39,866 nt of DNA from an uncultured Olsenella sp. (GCA_900314535.1 OMVT01000021.1:1-39866), one strand, 5' to 3'; counted from the first letter of the stretch, positions 17,310 to 25,708 are shown. Numbers and translations are program-made. Notes: a model not told the origin generated them from the sequence alone.

Positions 17310-19139
17310 CTAATGCAGGGCGATGCGCTGGTAGAGCTCTGCATCGTCGAAGCCGAGCATGCGGTAGTATTCGCGGGTGCCCACGGCGCTCACGACATTG
17401 AGCCACTCATAGCCGGCGTCATGTGCAATCTCTTCGGCGCGTTTCACAAGGGCACGGCCCAGGCCTTGGTGCTGGGCTGCAGCATCGGTCCTGCCGAGAT
17501 GTGCTGCCTGTCCATAGACATGCACCTCGCGGATCATGGCTTCGCCTGGACCAGTTGGCAGAGCAGCTGCATCTATTCCGAGGATGCCTTCTTCGAGTCT
17601 CTTCCATTTCGGAAGCGACAGGCGCAGGAATCCCGCAATGTGCCCATCGGGCGTGACCCACTGGAGGAAGTGCTCTTCGGTGCCAAGCGTCTCGTAGGCA
17701 ACATCGCCCAGGGAAAGCGTCGAGAGGTCTACCTCGCGCCCAGCAATCTCGCGGAAGCGGATATCGTGCACAAGTCCCGCCTCGCCTGCAGAGATGATTT
17801 TCTGCTCTACCATCTGGCGCAGGTTCGTCTTCTTGTTGCCGGCCATGATATCGTCCGCTGAGATGTCGCGGATCATGCGGCTGATGCGCACATAGGGAGG
17901 GGTCGCGAGCGTGTCTGCGACCAGCACATGCAGAAGCTCCTCTTCGGTGTAGGGGCGCCATCTGCCTTCTTCGTATTCCTTCACAAGGGCCGTTCCTGCC
18001 ACAAGAGCGCAGGGGTAGAGCTTGATCTCATCGGGCAGGAAGCGCGGATCTTCGACAAAGGTCCTAAAGTCCTCGATGTCTTCTTGAGGCGTCGATCCTT
18101 CGAGGTTCACCATCAGGTGCGTATGGATCTTGAAGCCGAAGAGGCGGATCAGGAGCATCGCGCGGGCAATCTCTTCGGTCGTCGTGGCACGGCGGTTGAT
18201 ATCGAGGATGTCCTGGCGGGTGGACTGGATGCCGATCTGCACCTTCGTGCAGCCAAGCGCTCGGAAGGAGTGCAGGGCCTCTGGCGTGATGGTATCAGGC
18301 CTTGTCTCTATCACAAGCCCGACCATGCGGTGCGCGGCGTGCTCGTTTGCCTTCTGGACAGCGTGCAGCTCGCCTTCAGTGGCAGACATCCAGGAGAGCT
18401 GGGCTTCCTTTGTCCCATAGAGCTTCTGCCAGGCTGTGTTGTAGGTCTCCTCTCCCTGCCAGACACGCTCCTGCTCAGGTGCGACGAAGCGCTCAAGGGC
18501 GGCGTCCGAGTTCATATAGCCGAGGCCGCGGTAGCGCTGGTAGCGGCTTCTGAGTGCCTCTTCGGGTGCCGGCCACTCGTTCAGGGCCAGGAAGAGCTCA
18601 TGCACGAACCAGAGCTGGTAAGCCTTGGGATAGTCGCTCCAGGTGCCGCCGAGGACGATGAGCTCGACCTTGTCGGTGGCATGCCCCATCTGCTCCAGGG
18701 CCTTGAGGCGCAGGGCCACCTGGAGATAGGGATCGAAGAAGTTCTGCTCTGCCCTCTGGCAGGCCGGCTCATGGCAGAGGTAGCTTTTCGGCATCCTCAG
18801 GTCTGCCGGACAGTAGAGGCAGTTCGAGGAACAGGGCCAGGGACGGGTGATCACGGTGATTGTGGCGACACCCGACGCGGTGCGCCTTGGCTTCATCTGG
18901 AGGCTTGCATGGAGGCGTGCCTTGAGGGCAGTGTCAACCTGCCAGCTTGCCCAGAGCTCGGGCCTCTCTTCCTCGATCCTGATGCAGGCAGGAAGAAGGC
19001 TCCTCTTGCTGAAACGCTGGCTCCCAGGAAGCTCCCTGCTGTGGCGGCGCATGATGCGGTCCAGCTCGGCCGGGGATAAGGGGCGCTCGCCGGGGATGGC
19101 ACGCAGGTGCTCGATTATGTCATGTATCAGCTCTTCCAT
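17310..19139 (-). CDS. bacterial Elp3-type radical SAM/GNAT tRNA modification enzyme
   Basis: A 609-residue homologue of the Elongator catalytic subunit, which uses radical SAM chemistry and acetyl-CoA to build cm5U at the wobble position of tRNA. The [4Fe-4S] motif is C103xxxC107xxC110 in RPWPCSSNCLYCP. GGTWSDYP, GLVIETRPDTI, IGIQSTRQDIL and LYPCALVAGT follow. The C-terminal GNAT domain has IREVHVYGQA and the acetyl-CoA loop AAQHQGLGRALV, ending REYYRMLGFDD. ATG 19139 has no good ribosome site. A perfect TATAAT at 19148-19153 (minus strand) lies 8 bases upstream, so the mRNA may be leaderless. A Trm9-like methyltransferase about 4.4 kb away could act on its product. Confidence 0.93.
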   Translation of the reverse strand: MEELIHDIIEHLRAIPGERPLSPAELDRIMRRHSRELPGSQRFSKRSLLPACIRIEEERPELWASWQVDTALKARLHASLQMKPRRTASGVATITVITRPWPCSSNCLYCPADLRMPKSYLCHEPACQRAEQNFFDPYLQVALRLKALEQMGHATDKVELIVLGGTWSDYPKAYQLWFVHELFLALNEWPAPEEALRSRYQRYRGLGYMNSDAALERFVAPEQERVWQGEETYNTAWQKLYGTKEAQLSWMSATEGELHAVQKANEHAAHRMVGLVIETRPDTITPEALHSFRALGCTKVQIGIQSTRQDILDINRRATTTEEIARAMLLIRLFGFKIHTHLMVNLEGSTPQEDIEDFRTFVEDPRFLPDEIKLYPCALVAGTALVKEYEEGRWRPYTEEELLHVLVADTLATPPYVRISRMIRDISADDIMAGNKKTNLRQMVEQKIISAGEAGLVHDIRFREIAGREVDLSTLSLGDVAYETLGTEEHFLQWVTPDGHIAGFLRLSLPKWKRLEEGILGIDAAALPTGPGEAMIREVHVYGQAAHLGRTDAAAQHQGLGRALVKRAEEIAHDAGYEWLNVVSAVGTREYYRMLGFDDAELYQRIALH

Positions 19140-19212
19140 GGCTCTGCATTATAGAGGGGAAGAGGGGAGCAGAAGGGAGCGGCTGTGTGCTTCCATCCTG
19201 AAAGCGGATGAG

Positions 19213-19548
19213 CTATCGCCCGAAGAGCGAGCCGTTGTACTTCACGATGGCACGGCAAGCAAGAACGATTGCGACAAGCATGGCTGCGACAAGGACGAAG
19301 CCGGAGATGTCGGCGAGAGGTGCCGGCAGCATGAGGGCAGGGCCCAGGAGCATGACCAAGATGCCTGTGGCGGCAAGCCAGCGTCCGCTCTCGAGCGCAA
19401 GCGCCGGACGTGCTTCTTCAGGCACGTTCACCGTATGGTAGCTGTGGAGCAGACGTACCGATCCTGTCTTCATCTGCCAGAGAGCCATGCCCAGGATGAG
19501 GGCCCAGACGATGATGCTGATGATGCAGCCGACGATTACGTTCTCCAT
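19213..19548 (-). CDS. small membrane protein (DUF3784-like)
   Basis: A 111-residue protein with an N-terminal transmembrane helix (VIVGCIISIIVWALILGMAL), a polar segment HSYHTVNVPEEARPAL and two further helices (about 60-76 and 84-101). The arrangement and the YHTVNVPEEARP element resemble the DUF3784/SdpI-related small membrane proteins, whose function is not known. CGAGGAGG precedes ATG 19548. It lies between the cystine symporter and elp3 on the same strand, but the symporter has its own terminator upstream of it. Confidence 0.7.
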   Translation of the reverse strand: MENVIVGCIISIIVWALILGMALWQMKTGSVRLLHSYHTVNVPEEARPALALESGRWLAATGILVMLLGPALMLPAPLADISGFVLVAAMLVAIVLACRAIVKYNGSLFGR

Positions 19549-19593
19549 TGCAGCCTCCTCGAGGGGACTTCCGGATAGATTGGATTCTAACGG

Positions 19594-19626
19594 AAAAAGC
19601 GCACAGGGGCAGATGCCTCTGTGCGC
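19594..19626 (-). terminator. intrinsic terminator of the symporter gene
   Basis: A 12-bp stem with one G-U pair (19599-19610 with 19615-19626, loop AGAT), followed on the minus strand by TTTTTCCG. It lies 37 bases after the symporter stop. Confidence 0.88.
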
Positions 19627-19662
19627 CTCAGGAGAGGAGACAAAGATCCGAGTCGCTGGACC

Positions 19663-21030
19663 TTATGCGGCAGCCTCTGCCTTCTTGTTCGAAGGAAGGC
19701 TGTAGGCTTCGCCGCCGTTGTAGACCTCTTCGTCGACAAGGCCTTCGGTGCGGGCAACGATCAGCGATGCCTCGGCAGCGCCGACGACGTTCGTGGCGGT
19801 ACGGCCCATATCGACGATGGAGGAGATGGGGGCGACGAGGGCAATCGTCTCGACGGGAAGGCCGAGGGCGGCAAGAAGAGCGGTCGCCGTGATCGTGGCA
19901 GTGCCCGGCACGCCGACCGTGCCGATGGAGACGACGAGCGTGAGCAGGACCAACAGGACGTACTGGCCAGGCGTGAAGACGGTGCCGGTGGCGTTCAGGG
20001 CAAAGAGGGCAACGAGCGTCGGCCACATGCCAGCGCAGCCGGGCATGCCGAGGTTGGCACCAAGGCCGGCCGTGAAGGAAGCCACGTCCTCATCCACGCC
20101 GAGGTTCTTGGTAAGCGAGGAGACGGTGACGGGAATCGTGCCGACAGAGCTCTGCGTCGTGAAGGCGGTCACGGCAGCAGGGGCGATGCCACGGAAGAAG
20201 CGGGCGGGATTGAGCTTGCCGATGAAGGCGACGAAGGCAGATTCGACGCCGAAGAACTGGATTGCGAGGATCGCATAGGCGACGACAAGGACGCCGACCA
20301 GGGGCAGGAGCGTCGCGACATCGGCACGGCCCACGGCACGGCCGATGAGGGAGACGACAGCGTACGGCGTGAAGGAGACGATCCAGCTCACGGCGTTGCC
20401 GAGGACGGAGTTCGTGGCATCGACGAAGGCCTTGAACGGCTTCACGTCCACTGCCTTCTCGGACGGCGCCTCCTTCTGCTTCTGAACGAGGCGGTTGTAG
20501 GCGGCAGCGACGATCAGAGCAAAGACGATGATGGGGACGACGGCGTTGTTCGTCCAGGAAGTGGCGAGGTTCTGCGGGAAGAGGCCGACGATCGTGTCCG
20601 TGACGGACGGCACGGTCTTTGCGTCGTAGCTCACAGCGTCAAGCGAGAAGCCCTGGCCGATGTGGAGCGGCAGCGCGATGAGGAGCGTGAGCAGCGTTGC
20701 CGTCAGCGTGTTGAGGAGCAGGAACAGGACGGACTTCCAGCCGATGGCCTTGATGTGCACGAGGTCGGAGAGATTCGTGATCGAGGCAATGATCGAGAAG
20801 AAGAGCAGCGGCACGACCATTGCGGAGATCACGTTGGCATAGATAGTACCGACGAGAGCGTAGTAGGTGTAGGATCCGCCGAAGGCAAGGCCGAGAGCGA
20901 CGCCCAGGCCGGTTGCCAGAAGGACGCGTGCGCCGAAGCCCCACCGGAAGCGCCGTTTCAGGACAGCAAGCAGCGCGAAGAAGGCTGCGGCGACAATGAG
21001 GGCGGCAAAGGCCGATGCATCGAATTCCAT
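19663..21030 (-). CDS. tcyP: TcyP-type L-cystine:cation symporter (DAACS family)
   Basis: A 455-residue sodium- or proton-coupled symporter of the dicarboxylate/amino acid family. Hydrophobic segments run throughout. Family motifs are NVISAMVVPLLFFSIIASI near the start, the re-entrant loop AVTAFTTQSSVGTIPVT, LGANLGMPGCAGMWPT and the late VSIGTVGVPGTATITATALL. The overall layout fits TcyP (cystine) better than GltP/DctA. The Cys-rich leader peptide upstream independently supports a cyst(e)ine substrate. AAAGGA precedes ATG 21030. The terminator at 21054-21084 lies between the leader peptide and this gene, implying attenuation control. Confidence 0.88.
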   Translation of the reverse strand: MEFDASAFAALIVAAAFFALLAVLKRRFRWGFGARVLLATGLGVALGLAFGGSYTYYALVGTIYANVISAMVVPLLFFSIIASITNLSDLVHIKAIGWKSVLFLLLNTLTATLLTLLIALPLHIGQGFSLDAVSYDAKTVPSVTDTIVGLFPQNLATSWTNNAVVPIIVFALIVAAAYNRLVQKQKEAPSEKAVDVKPFKAFVDATNSVLGNAVSWIVSFTPYAVVSLIGRAVGRADVATLLPLVGVLVVAYAILAIQFFGVESAFVAFIGKLNPARFFRGIAPAAVTAFTTQSSVGTIPVTVSSLTKNLGVDEDVASFTAGLGANLGMPGCAGMWPTLVALFALNATGTVFTPGQYVLLVLLTLVVSIGTVGVPGTATITATALLAALGLPVETIALVAPISSIVDMGRTATNVVGAAEASLIVARTEGLVDEEVYNGGEAYSLPSNKKAEAAA

Positions 21031-21053
21031 ATCAGGTTCCTTTCTGCGTCAAT

Positions 21054-21084
21054 AAAAAATGGGCAGGTCCATAAGGGCCTGCCC
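21054..21084 (-). promoter_or_regulatory. transcription attenuator terminator upstream of the cystine symporter
   Basis: A 10-bp stem (21061-21070 with 21075-21084, one T-G pair, loop ATAA), followed on the minus strand by ATTTTTTATT. It lies between the leader-peptide stop and the symporter ribosome site, so it can only act on symporter transcription. Its 5' arm on the RNA (GGGCAGGC, plus 21077-21084) can instead pair, with one G-U, with GCCTGTCC inside the leader coding region (plus 21140-21147). That segment in turn pairs with GACAGG (plus 21149-21154). This is the 1:2, 2:3, 3:4 logic of amino-acid attenuators. Confidence 0.8.
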
Positions 21085-21112
21085 GAAAGAGCCAATCTGT
21101 GTACGCCAGCAG

Positions 21113-21202
21113 CTAGCGCCGACATCGCACAGGGGTCCCGGACAGGCACCTGTCACAGCACATGCACATTGAGCTCTTCATGATGCTACGTGCGTTAAGC
21201 AT
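21113..21202 (-). CDS. Cys-rich leader peptide (29 residues) of the cystine symporter
   Basis: A short open frame with an excellent ribosome site (GGAGAGGAG, 7 bases before ATG 21202), encoding 29 residues. Its middle is SSMCMCCDRCLSG, with four cysteines within seven residues and a fifth near the end (VRCRR). The stop is TAG at 21113-21115, 28 bases before the terminator stem on the RNA. The run of Cys codons coincides with segment 1 of the alternative RNA pairing described for the attenuator. A ribosome stalled for lack of Cys-tRNA would therefore free segment 2 and favour antitermination. Ribosome-mediated cysteine attenuation is known in mycobacteria; here it is inferred from sequence. 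A small metal-binding protein is the alternative. Confidence 0.75.
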   Translation of the reverse strand: MLNARSIMKSSMCMCCDRCLSGTPVRCRR

Positions 21203-21469
21203 GGTGCGTCTCCTCTCCGGATCTCTCAATTCCTACTGAACTGCTTGGTATTACACAGTAAAGCGCTTCTGCCCATGGATTGCAAGAACAAATTCCGAGC
21301 AGCGTGATAGGAATTGCAGAGGGCCAGGAATCTCCATTTCTGATGGCAGGAGGTGTCCGCTGTCTTGACGGCGACCGGGCTATGTGGCGCCAGAAAGAGC
21401 TGCTTTTTCGGCGCATGCGAAAAGTAGGCAGACGTCAGTCGTCTCATGGCCGGAACCAGGCCAAGCAGA

Positions 21470-21797
21470 AACGGCCAGCGTTGGCTGCGCGCCCGATATC
21501 CGCTCTATCGATGGCTTCTTCTATCTGTGCGCCTCGTCCGTTCGAAAGGACGGCGATTTCTGCCGCACGGAAGATCCGCTGACGAAGCCCTTCGAGCGCA
21601 TTGCCGGAAGCTTCAAGTTCTGGAATCCCGACCTTTTCCAGGATGATGACGGGAAGCTGTATCCCTATTGGGGCAGCTCGAACCATGAGCCAATTAATGG
21701 GGTGGCACTCGACCCCGATACCATGCAGCTGGTTTCGGAGAAGCAAGGCCTGATCTTTCCGGACTCGGTCGGGGGCCGTACCGGCTGCGCTTGTGCG
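21470..21797 (+). pseudogene. fragment of a family 43 glycoside hydrolase
   Basis: About 95 codons resemble the first blades of a GH43 beta-propeller: APDIRSIDGFFYLCASS, then FKFWNPDLFQDDDGKLYPYW with the conserved DDDGK, followed by GSSNHEPINGVALDPDTMQL. There is no family-like start upstream (before about 21470) and the frame ends at a TAG at 21798. The following open stretch 21793-21984, in another frame (WGADDAQAGCYAVEIEE and KHYPRKHGPNACYGQGG), has conserved-looking composition, but I cannot assign it. It may be a piece of a second decayed gene. Confidence 0.65.
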
Positions 21798-22047
21798 TAG
21801 CCATGGGCCTCTCACATGGGGCGCCGATGATGCCCAGGCAGGCTGCTATGCTGTGGAAATCGAAGAGGTTGCCGGCGTGGCACGCGACACGGAGCTTCTC
21901 TCTGCGCCCCAGCATCTGCTCGACAAGCATTATCCGCGCAAGCATGGACCGAACGCATGCTATGGGCAGGGCGGCCGGAGCTAGGCAGCGGAGACCGGCA
22001 GCCCATGCCCAATCTCTTGAGGGTCTTCCCTGCGTTCCGGCATGCTG

Positions 22048-22452
22048 CTATGTACGCTCTTCGAGGCACCAGAGGGCAATGCGTGTGACAAGGTCGGCAT
22101 CGATTGCGCCGTAGGGAATCCGGATGCTGCCTTTGCTTGAGACATATCTGCCGTCCAGCTCATTCTTGAAGTGACGGACGGCAGCATCCCCCGGATAGAG
22201 CCCGATATGGTGCTTGGCTGCAGCGAAGTGGATGAGATTGTGTCCCTGCCATAAGGTGGGCATGCTCCAGGAGATCCTCTCCTCGGCGTCGGGCAGCGCC
22301 CTTCTCAGAATGCCGCGCATCTGCTCGAGCTCCGGACGTATGTCCTCTGGCTGCCGGGCAAGGTATTCATCGACGCTTAGGGGCTTTTCGCCGCACCAGT
22401 GGGACTGGTTCGTGCGGGCGAACGTCCTTCCGCACTTGGGGCATGTCCACAT
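22048..22452 (-). CDS. DUF1801 (YdhG-like) protein with N-terminal zinc finger
   Basis: A 134-residue protein. The N-terminus MWTCPKCGRTFARTNQSHWCG looks like a small CxxC...HxC zinc-binding knuckle. The rest matches the DUF1801/YdhG fold: VDEYLARQPEDIRPELEQMRGIL, ISWSMPTLW, NLIHFAAAKHHIGLYP and KGSIRIPY. YdhG in Bacillus has been described as a frataxin-like iron chaperone; other members are uncharacterised. AAAGGAG precedes ATG 22452. It lies 49 bp downstream of the nitroreductase on the same strand, so the two may be co-transcribed. Confidence 0.82.
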   Translation of the reverse strand: MWTCPKCGRTFARTNQSHWCGEKPLSVDEYLARQPEDIRPELEQMRGILRRALPDAEERISWSMPTLWQGHNLIHFAAAKHHIGLYPGDAAVRHFKNELDGRYVSSKGSIRIPYGAIDADLVTRIALWCLEERT

Positions 22453-22501
22453 CGGCTGCTCCTTTCACATGCTCGATGCTGGCGTCAGCAACCGGCTTTC
22501 C

Positions 22502-23014
22502 CTAGAGCCGCGTGACGGTCTCGGAGAGCGCCTTGCGCGAGCTGTGGTTGGGAAGCGGGTGCGTGCCTTCGGCTGCATAGCCCAGATCGATTGCACAGAG
22601 GACCTTCTCGTTCTCCGGCAGTCCGAAGACACGCGCGGTCTCTTCGGGATTGAGGCGGTTCACCCAGCAGGAGTCGACGCCCTCGGCTGCGGCCGCAAGG
22701 ATCATATGGGTTGCCACGATGCTCGCATCCTCTACACCTGAGGTGCGTTCGCTTCCGGGATAGGTATAGACATTGCTGCTGTCGAACGCGACAAGAAGGA
22801 CGGTCGGCGCTCCATAGCGGCAAGGGGTGAGACCGTCGAGCTTCTCGAGGGCCTCTTTGGACTGCAGCACGTAGATGTGCTGCTCCTGCAGGTTCTTTGC
22901 GGTCGGCGCCACGCGTCCCGCTTCGAGGATCGCTTCGAGCCGGTCCTGCTCCACGGCCCGGTCGCTGTACTTCTTGCAGGAATAGCGGTTCTTGATCGTA
23001 TCGGTGAATTCCAT
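22502..23014 (-). CDS. nitroreductase-family FMN oxidoreductase
   Basis: A 170-residue flavoprotein of the nitroreductase superfamily. The FMN-binding N-terminal signature is RYSCKKYSDRAVEQDRL, followed by ILEAGRVAPTAKNLQEQHIYV. The middle has SGVEDASIVATHMILAAAAEG and SCWVN, and the end has CAIDLGYAAEG. The substrate is unknown; members reduce nitroaromatics, quinones or flavins with NAD(P)H. AAAAGGA lies 7 bases before ATG 23014. A TTG two codons upstream is less likely. It is divergent from the MazG-like gene. Confidence 0.9.
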   Translation of the reverse strand: MEFTDTIKNRYSCKKYSDRAVEQDRLEAILEAGRVAPTAKNLQEQHIYVLQSKEALEKLDGLTPCRYGAPTVLLVAFDSSNVYTYPGSERTSGVEDASIVATHMILAAAAEGVDSCWVNRLNPEETARVFGLPENEKVLCAIDLGYAAEGTHPLPNHSSRKALSETVTRL

Positions 23015-23229
23015 GGGCAATCCTTTTCGTGCTGGGTGGGCCCATGCGGGCGCTTATGCCCAGTGTAGCGGCATTCCATGTGCGCAGCAGGAAGCGTGCG
23101 GCAAGGAGCGGAAGATGCCGCCTACAGTGCCAGGCCATGAGACAGCACGTTCTTTGCAGTTCTTGAAGGGCCCCTTCGAGGCGGGCTGGCATAATGGAGC
23201 GAGCCAGAAACCAGAAAGGGGCCATGCAT

Positions 23230-23568
23230 ATGGATCTTGAAGAGGTCGAGGAGCGCTCCTGCGCTCTGAGAAGGCGCTATCACGAGCTCGAGAGGGAGCT
23301 CCACGGCTCGGTGTGGAGCATCGAGGAGGATGCGCTTGCCTTCCTGACCGATGCCGGCATCGTCGGACGCCTTGCGATGGACCATGAAGGGCGCTGGCCC
23401 AGCGCCGAGGCAGACAGGCTCCCTGCCAAGATGGGCGAGTGTGTCTGGTGGCTTGCCGTGCTGGCAGAGCGCATGGACCTCGATTTCGAAGACTGTGTGG
23501 GCGGCTTTCTGGCAGAGCGGGAAGGGGCGCTGCTGAACGCATCGGACAGAAGCGGACAGGACGCATGA
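23230..23568 (+). CDS. MazG-like nucleotide pyrophosphohydrolase-type protein
   Basis: A 112-residue all-helical protein resembling the MazG-like family: LRRRYHELERELHGSVWSIE, FLTDAGIVGRLAMDHEGRWP, and the helix KMGECVWWLAVLAERMDLDFE. MazG proteins hydrolyse (d)NTPs to monophosphates using an ExxE...ExxD acidic cluster. Only part of that cluster is obvious here (GEC, and D/E in DLDFED), so catalysis is uncertain. I prefer ATG 23230 because AAAGGGG lies about 8 bases upstream; ATG 23224 is also possible. The stop overlaps the start of the methyltransferase (ATGA), indicating translational coupling. Confidence 0.75.
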   Translation: MDLEEVEERSCALRRRYHELERELHGSVWSIEEDALAFLTDAGIVGRLAMDHEGRWPSAEADRLPAKMGECVWWLAVLAERMDLDFEDCVGGFLAEREGALLNASDRSGQDA

Positions 23569-24368
23569 GCGAGGACTCTTTGCCCCGGGACCGGGCAGAT
23601 TCTGCGCTTGCCAGACGCCTGGTGCGGCTGACCGAGGCGTTCTATGCACAGGAAGCGCAGTCTTTCTCCAGTACGAGAAAAGCTGCCTGGGAAGGCTGGA
23701 GAAAGATCTTCAGCCTGCTGGCTGCCGAAGGAAGGCCGTCGCTTTCCGTGACCGATGTGGCTTCAGGCAATGGACGCTTCGGCCGCGCGCTGGCAGAGGC
23801 GCTTCCCCAGGTCCGCATTCGCTACCAGGCAATCGATTCCTGCGCGCCGCTGATGGACGAGGCGCCAGGCTGGCCTGCTTCGATCGAAGCTGCCTGCTTC
23901 GAGCAAGATCTCATCACGCCGCTCCTCGAGGGAGCAAAAGCCCTTCCTTCTGGCATCGAGCCGGCAGACCTTCTCTGCTGCTTCGGCTTCCTGCATCATG
24001 TGCCGGAAGAGAGGCTGCGCCTGCGCTTCGTGCAGGAGCTGGTGGATGCCACGGCAGCAGGCGGCATCGTCACGCTTGCCCTCTGGCGCTTTGCGGACAG
24101 CCCTGCTGGGGCACAGAAGGCGGAGGCAGCGACACGGAGAGCCTGCCAGGAGCTTGGCCTTGCCCGGGATGCGCTGGAGCCGGGGGACTATCTTTTGGGC
24201 TGGCAGGGAAAGCCGGGCGTCTGGCGGTACTGCCATAGCTTCACGGAACATGAGGCGCAAGAGCTTGCCCATGCGGTCAGAGGCCAGGCCTCTGTCGCGG
24301 CCTCATATCTGGCCGACGGGAAGACCCATGACCAGAACCGCTATCTTGTGCTTCGGAAGAGGGCATAA
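23565..24368 (+). CDS. class I SAM methyltransferase resembling Trm9/ALKBH8
   Basis: A 267-residue methyltransferase. Its N-terminal signature FYAQEAQSFSSTRKAAWEGW matches the Trm9-type FY..iA..FS.TR...W. SAM motif I is DVASGNGRFG (64-73), the post-motif is CCFGFLHHVPEERL, and a LALWRFADS strand precedes a Trm9-like ending GDYLLGWQG...WRYCHSF. Trm9 and ALKBH8 methylate wobble cm5U to mcm5U, so this could be the methyltransferase for the product of the Elp3 homologue in this window. That is inference; other small-molecule methyltransferases are possible. Motif I has ASG where CG is usual. The start overlaps the MazG-like stop. Confidence 0.8.
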   Translation: MSEDSLPRDRADSALARRLVRLTEAFYAQEAQSFSSTRKAAWEGWRKIFSLLAAEGRPSLSVTDVASGNGRFGRALAEALPQVRIRYQAIDSCAPLMDEAPGWPASIEAACFEQDLITPLLEGAKALPSGIEPADLLCCFGFLHHVPEERLRLRFVQELVDATAAGGIVTLALWRFADSPAGAQKAEAATRRACQELGLARDALEPGDYLLGWQGKPGVWRYCHSFTEHEAQELAHAVRGQASVAASYLADGKTHDQNRYLVLRKRA

Positions 24369-24432
24369 GGCGCAGATGCCATGCGGGCTCTGCCAGCCTG
24401 CCCAGGATGCGCCCGATGCATGCAGGAAGGAA

Positions 24433-24467
24433 ACAGGTCCGCTGCAGCGGCTGCGCAGCGGACCTGT
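24433..24467. terminator. bidirectional terminator between methyltransferase and icd
   Basis: A perfect 13-bp stem (24433-24445 with 24455-24467, 9-base loop). On the minus strand it is followed by the T-rich TTTCCTTCC, suiting icd. It also lies 65 bases after the methyltransferase stop. Confidence 0.7.
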
Positions 24468-24493
24468 GAATGCTTGAGCTCAGGGGCAAGCCA

Positions 24494-25708
24494 TCAGGCT
24501 GCAATCAGCTTCTCGAGCTCCTGGCGGACAGCGACGATGAAGCCTGCCGTATCGAGCGTCTGAGGGTTCGGGAGCTTCGTGATGCGGGCGAGATCTCCTG
24601 TCATCATGCCGGACTCGATTGTCGCAAGCGTTGCATGCTCGAGCTTGTCTGCAAAGTCTGCAAGGGCAGGGGTGCCGTCGAGCTCGGCGCGCTTCCTCAG
24701 AGCGCCCGCCCAGGCAAAGATCGTGGCGACAGAGTTCGTCGAGGTCGTCTCGCCCTTGAGATACTTATAGTAGTGGCGCTGCACCGTGCCGTGCGCTGCC
24801 TCGTACTCGAAGTAGCCATGCGGGCTCACGAGCACTGATGTCATGAGCGCCAGGCTGCCAAAGGCGCTCGAGAGCATGTCGCTCATCACGTCGCCGTCGT
24901 AGTTCTTGCAGGCCCAGACAAAGCCGCCCTCGCTCTTCATGATGCGTGCCACGACGTCGTCGATCAGGGTGTAGAAGTACGTGAGGCCTGCCTCCTCGAA
25001 GCGCTCCTTGTACTCCTTCTCATAGACATCGGCGAAGATGTCCTTGAAGCGGTGGTCGTAGGTCTTCGAGATCGTGTCCTTCGTCGCAAACCAGAGGTCC
25101 TGGTGTACTGACAGGGCATAGGAGAAGCAGGAGCGTGCGAAGCTCGTGATCGACGAGTCGAGGTTGTGCATGCCTTCGACGACGCCTGGCTCCGTGAACT
25201 CATGGACGAGCGTGCGGGTTTCGGTGCCATCTACTGCCGTATAGACAAGCTCGACCTTGCCCGGCCCAGGGATGCGCATTTCGGCGTCGCGGTAGACATC
25301 GCCGTAGGCGTGACGGGCAATCGTGATCGGCTTCTTCCAGTTCGAGACGACAGGCTCGATGCCCTTCACGATGATGGGAGCACGGAAGACCGTGCCGTCG
25401 AGCATGGCACGGATCGTGCCGTTCGGGCTCTTCCACATCTTGTGGAGGTCGTACTCCTTCACGCGGGCTGCGTTCGGCGTGATTGTCGCGCACTTGACGG
25501 CGACGCCCAGGCGCTTCGTTGCCTCTGCTGCATCGATGGTGACCTGGTCTTCGGTCTCGTCCCTGTGCTTGAGTCCGAGGTCATAGTATTCGGTCTTGAG
25601 GTCCACGAACGGCTCCAGAAGCTCATCCTTGATGAGCTGCCAGATGATGCGGGTCATCTCGTCGCCGTCCATCTCGACAAGCGGCGTCTTCATCTCGATC
25701 TTTGCCAT
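24494..25708 (-). CDS. icd: NADP-dependent isocitrate dehydrogenase (type II)
   Basis: A 404-residue homodimeric isocitrate dehydrogenase of the eukaryote-like subfamily, oxidising isocitrate to 2-oxoglutarate with NADP. Family signatures are [13 protein letters not shown] near the start, [30 protein letters not shown], the metal-binding [11 protein letters not shown] and the NADP region [17 protein letters not shown] followed by [15 protein letters not shown] 25708 has GAGAGG 6 bases upstream; the ATG two codons earlier is too close to it. It supplies 2-oxoglutarate for glutamate and proline synthesis. No other TCA gene is nearby. Confidence 0.97.
   Translation of the reverse strand: MAKIEMKTPLVEMDGDEMTRIIWQLIKDELLEPFVDLKTEYYDLGLKHRDETEDQVTIDAAEATKRLGVAVKCATITPNAARVKEYDLHKMWKSPNGTIRAMLDGTVFRAPIIVKGIEPVVSNWKKPITIARHAYGDVYRDAEMRIPGPGKVELVYTAVDGTETRTLVHEFTEPGVVEGMHNLDSSITSFARSCFSYALSVHQDLWFATKDTISKTYDHRFKDIFADVYEKEYKERFEEAGLTYFYTLIDDVVARIMKSEGGFVWACKNYDGDVMSDMLSSAFGSLALMTSVLVSPHGYFEYEAAHGTVQRHYYKYLKGETTSTNSVATIFAWAGALRKRAELDGTPALADFADKLEHATLATIESGMMTGDLARITKLPNPQTLDTAGFIVAVRQELEKLIAA

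Noticed and set aside
21031..21250. T-box or other riboswitch upstream of the cystine symporter
   Set aside because: No T-box core sequence or specifier-loop architecture is seen; the leader peptide and three-way pairing explain the terminator better.
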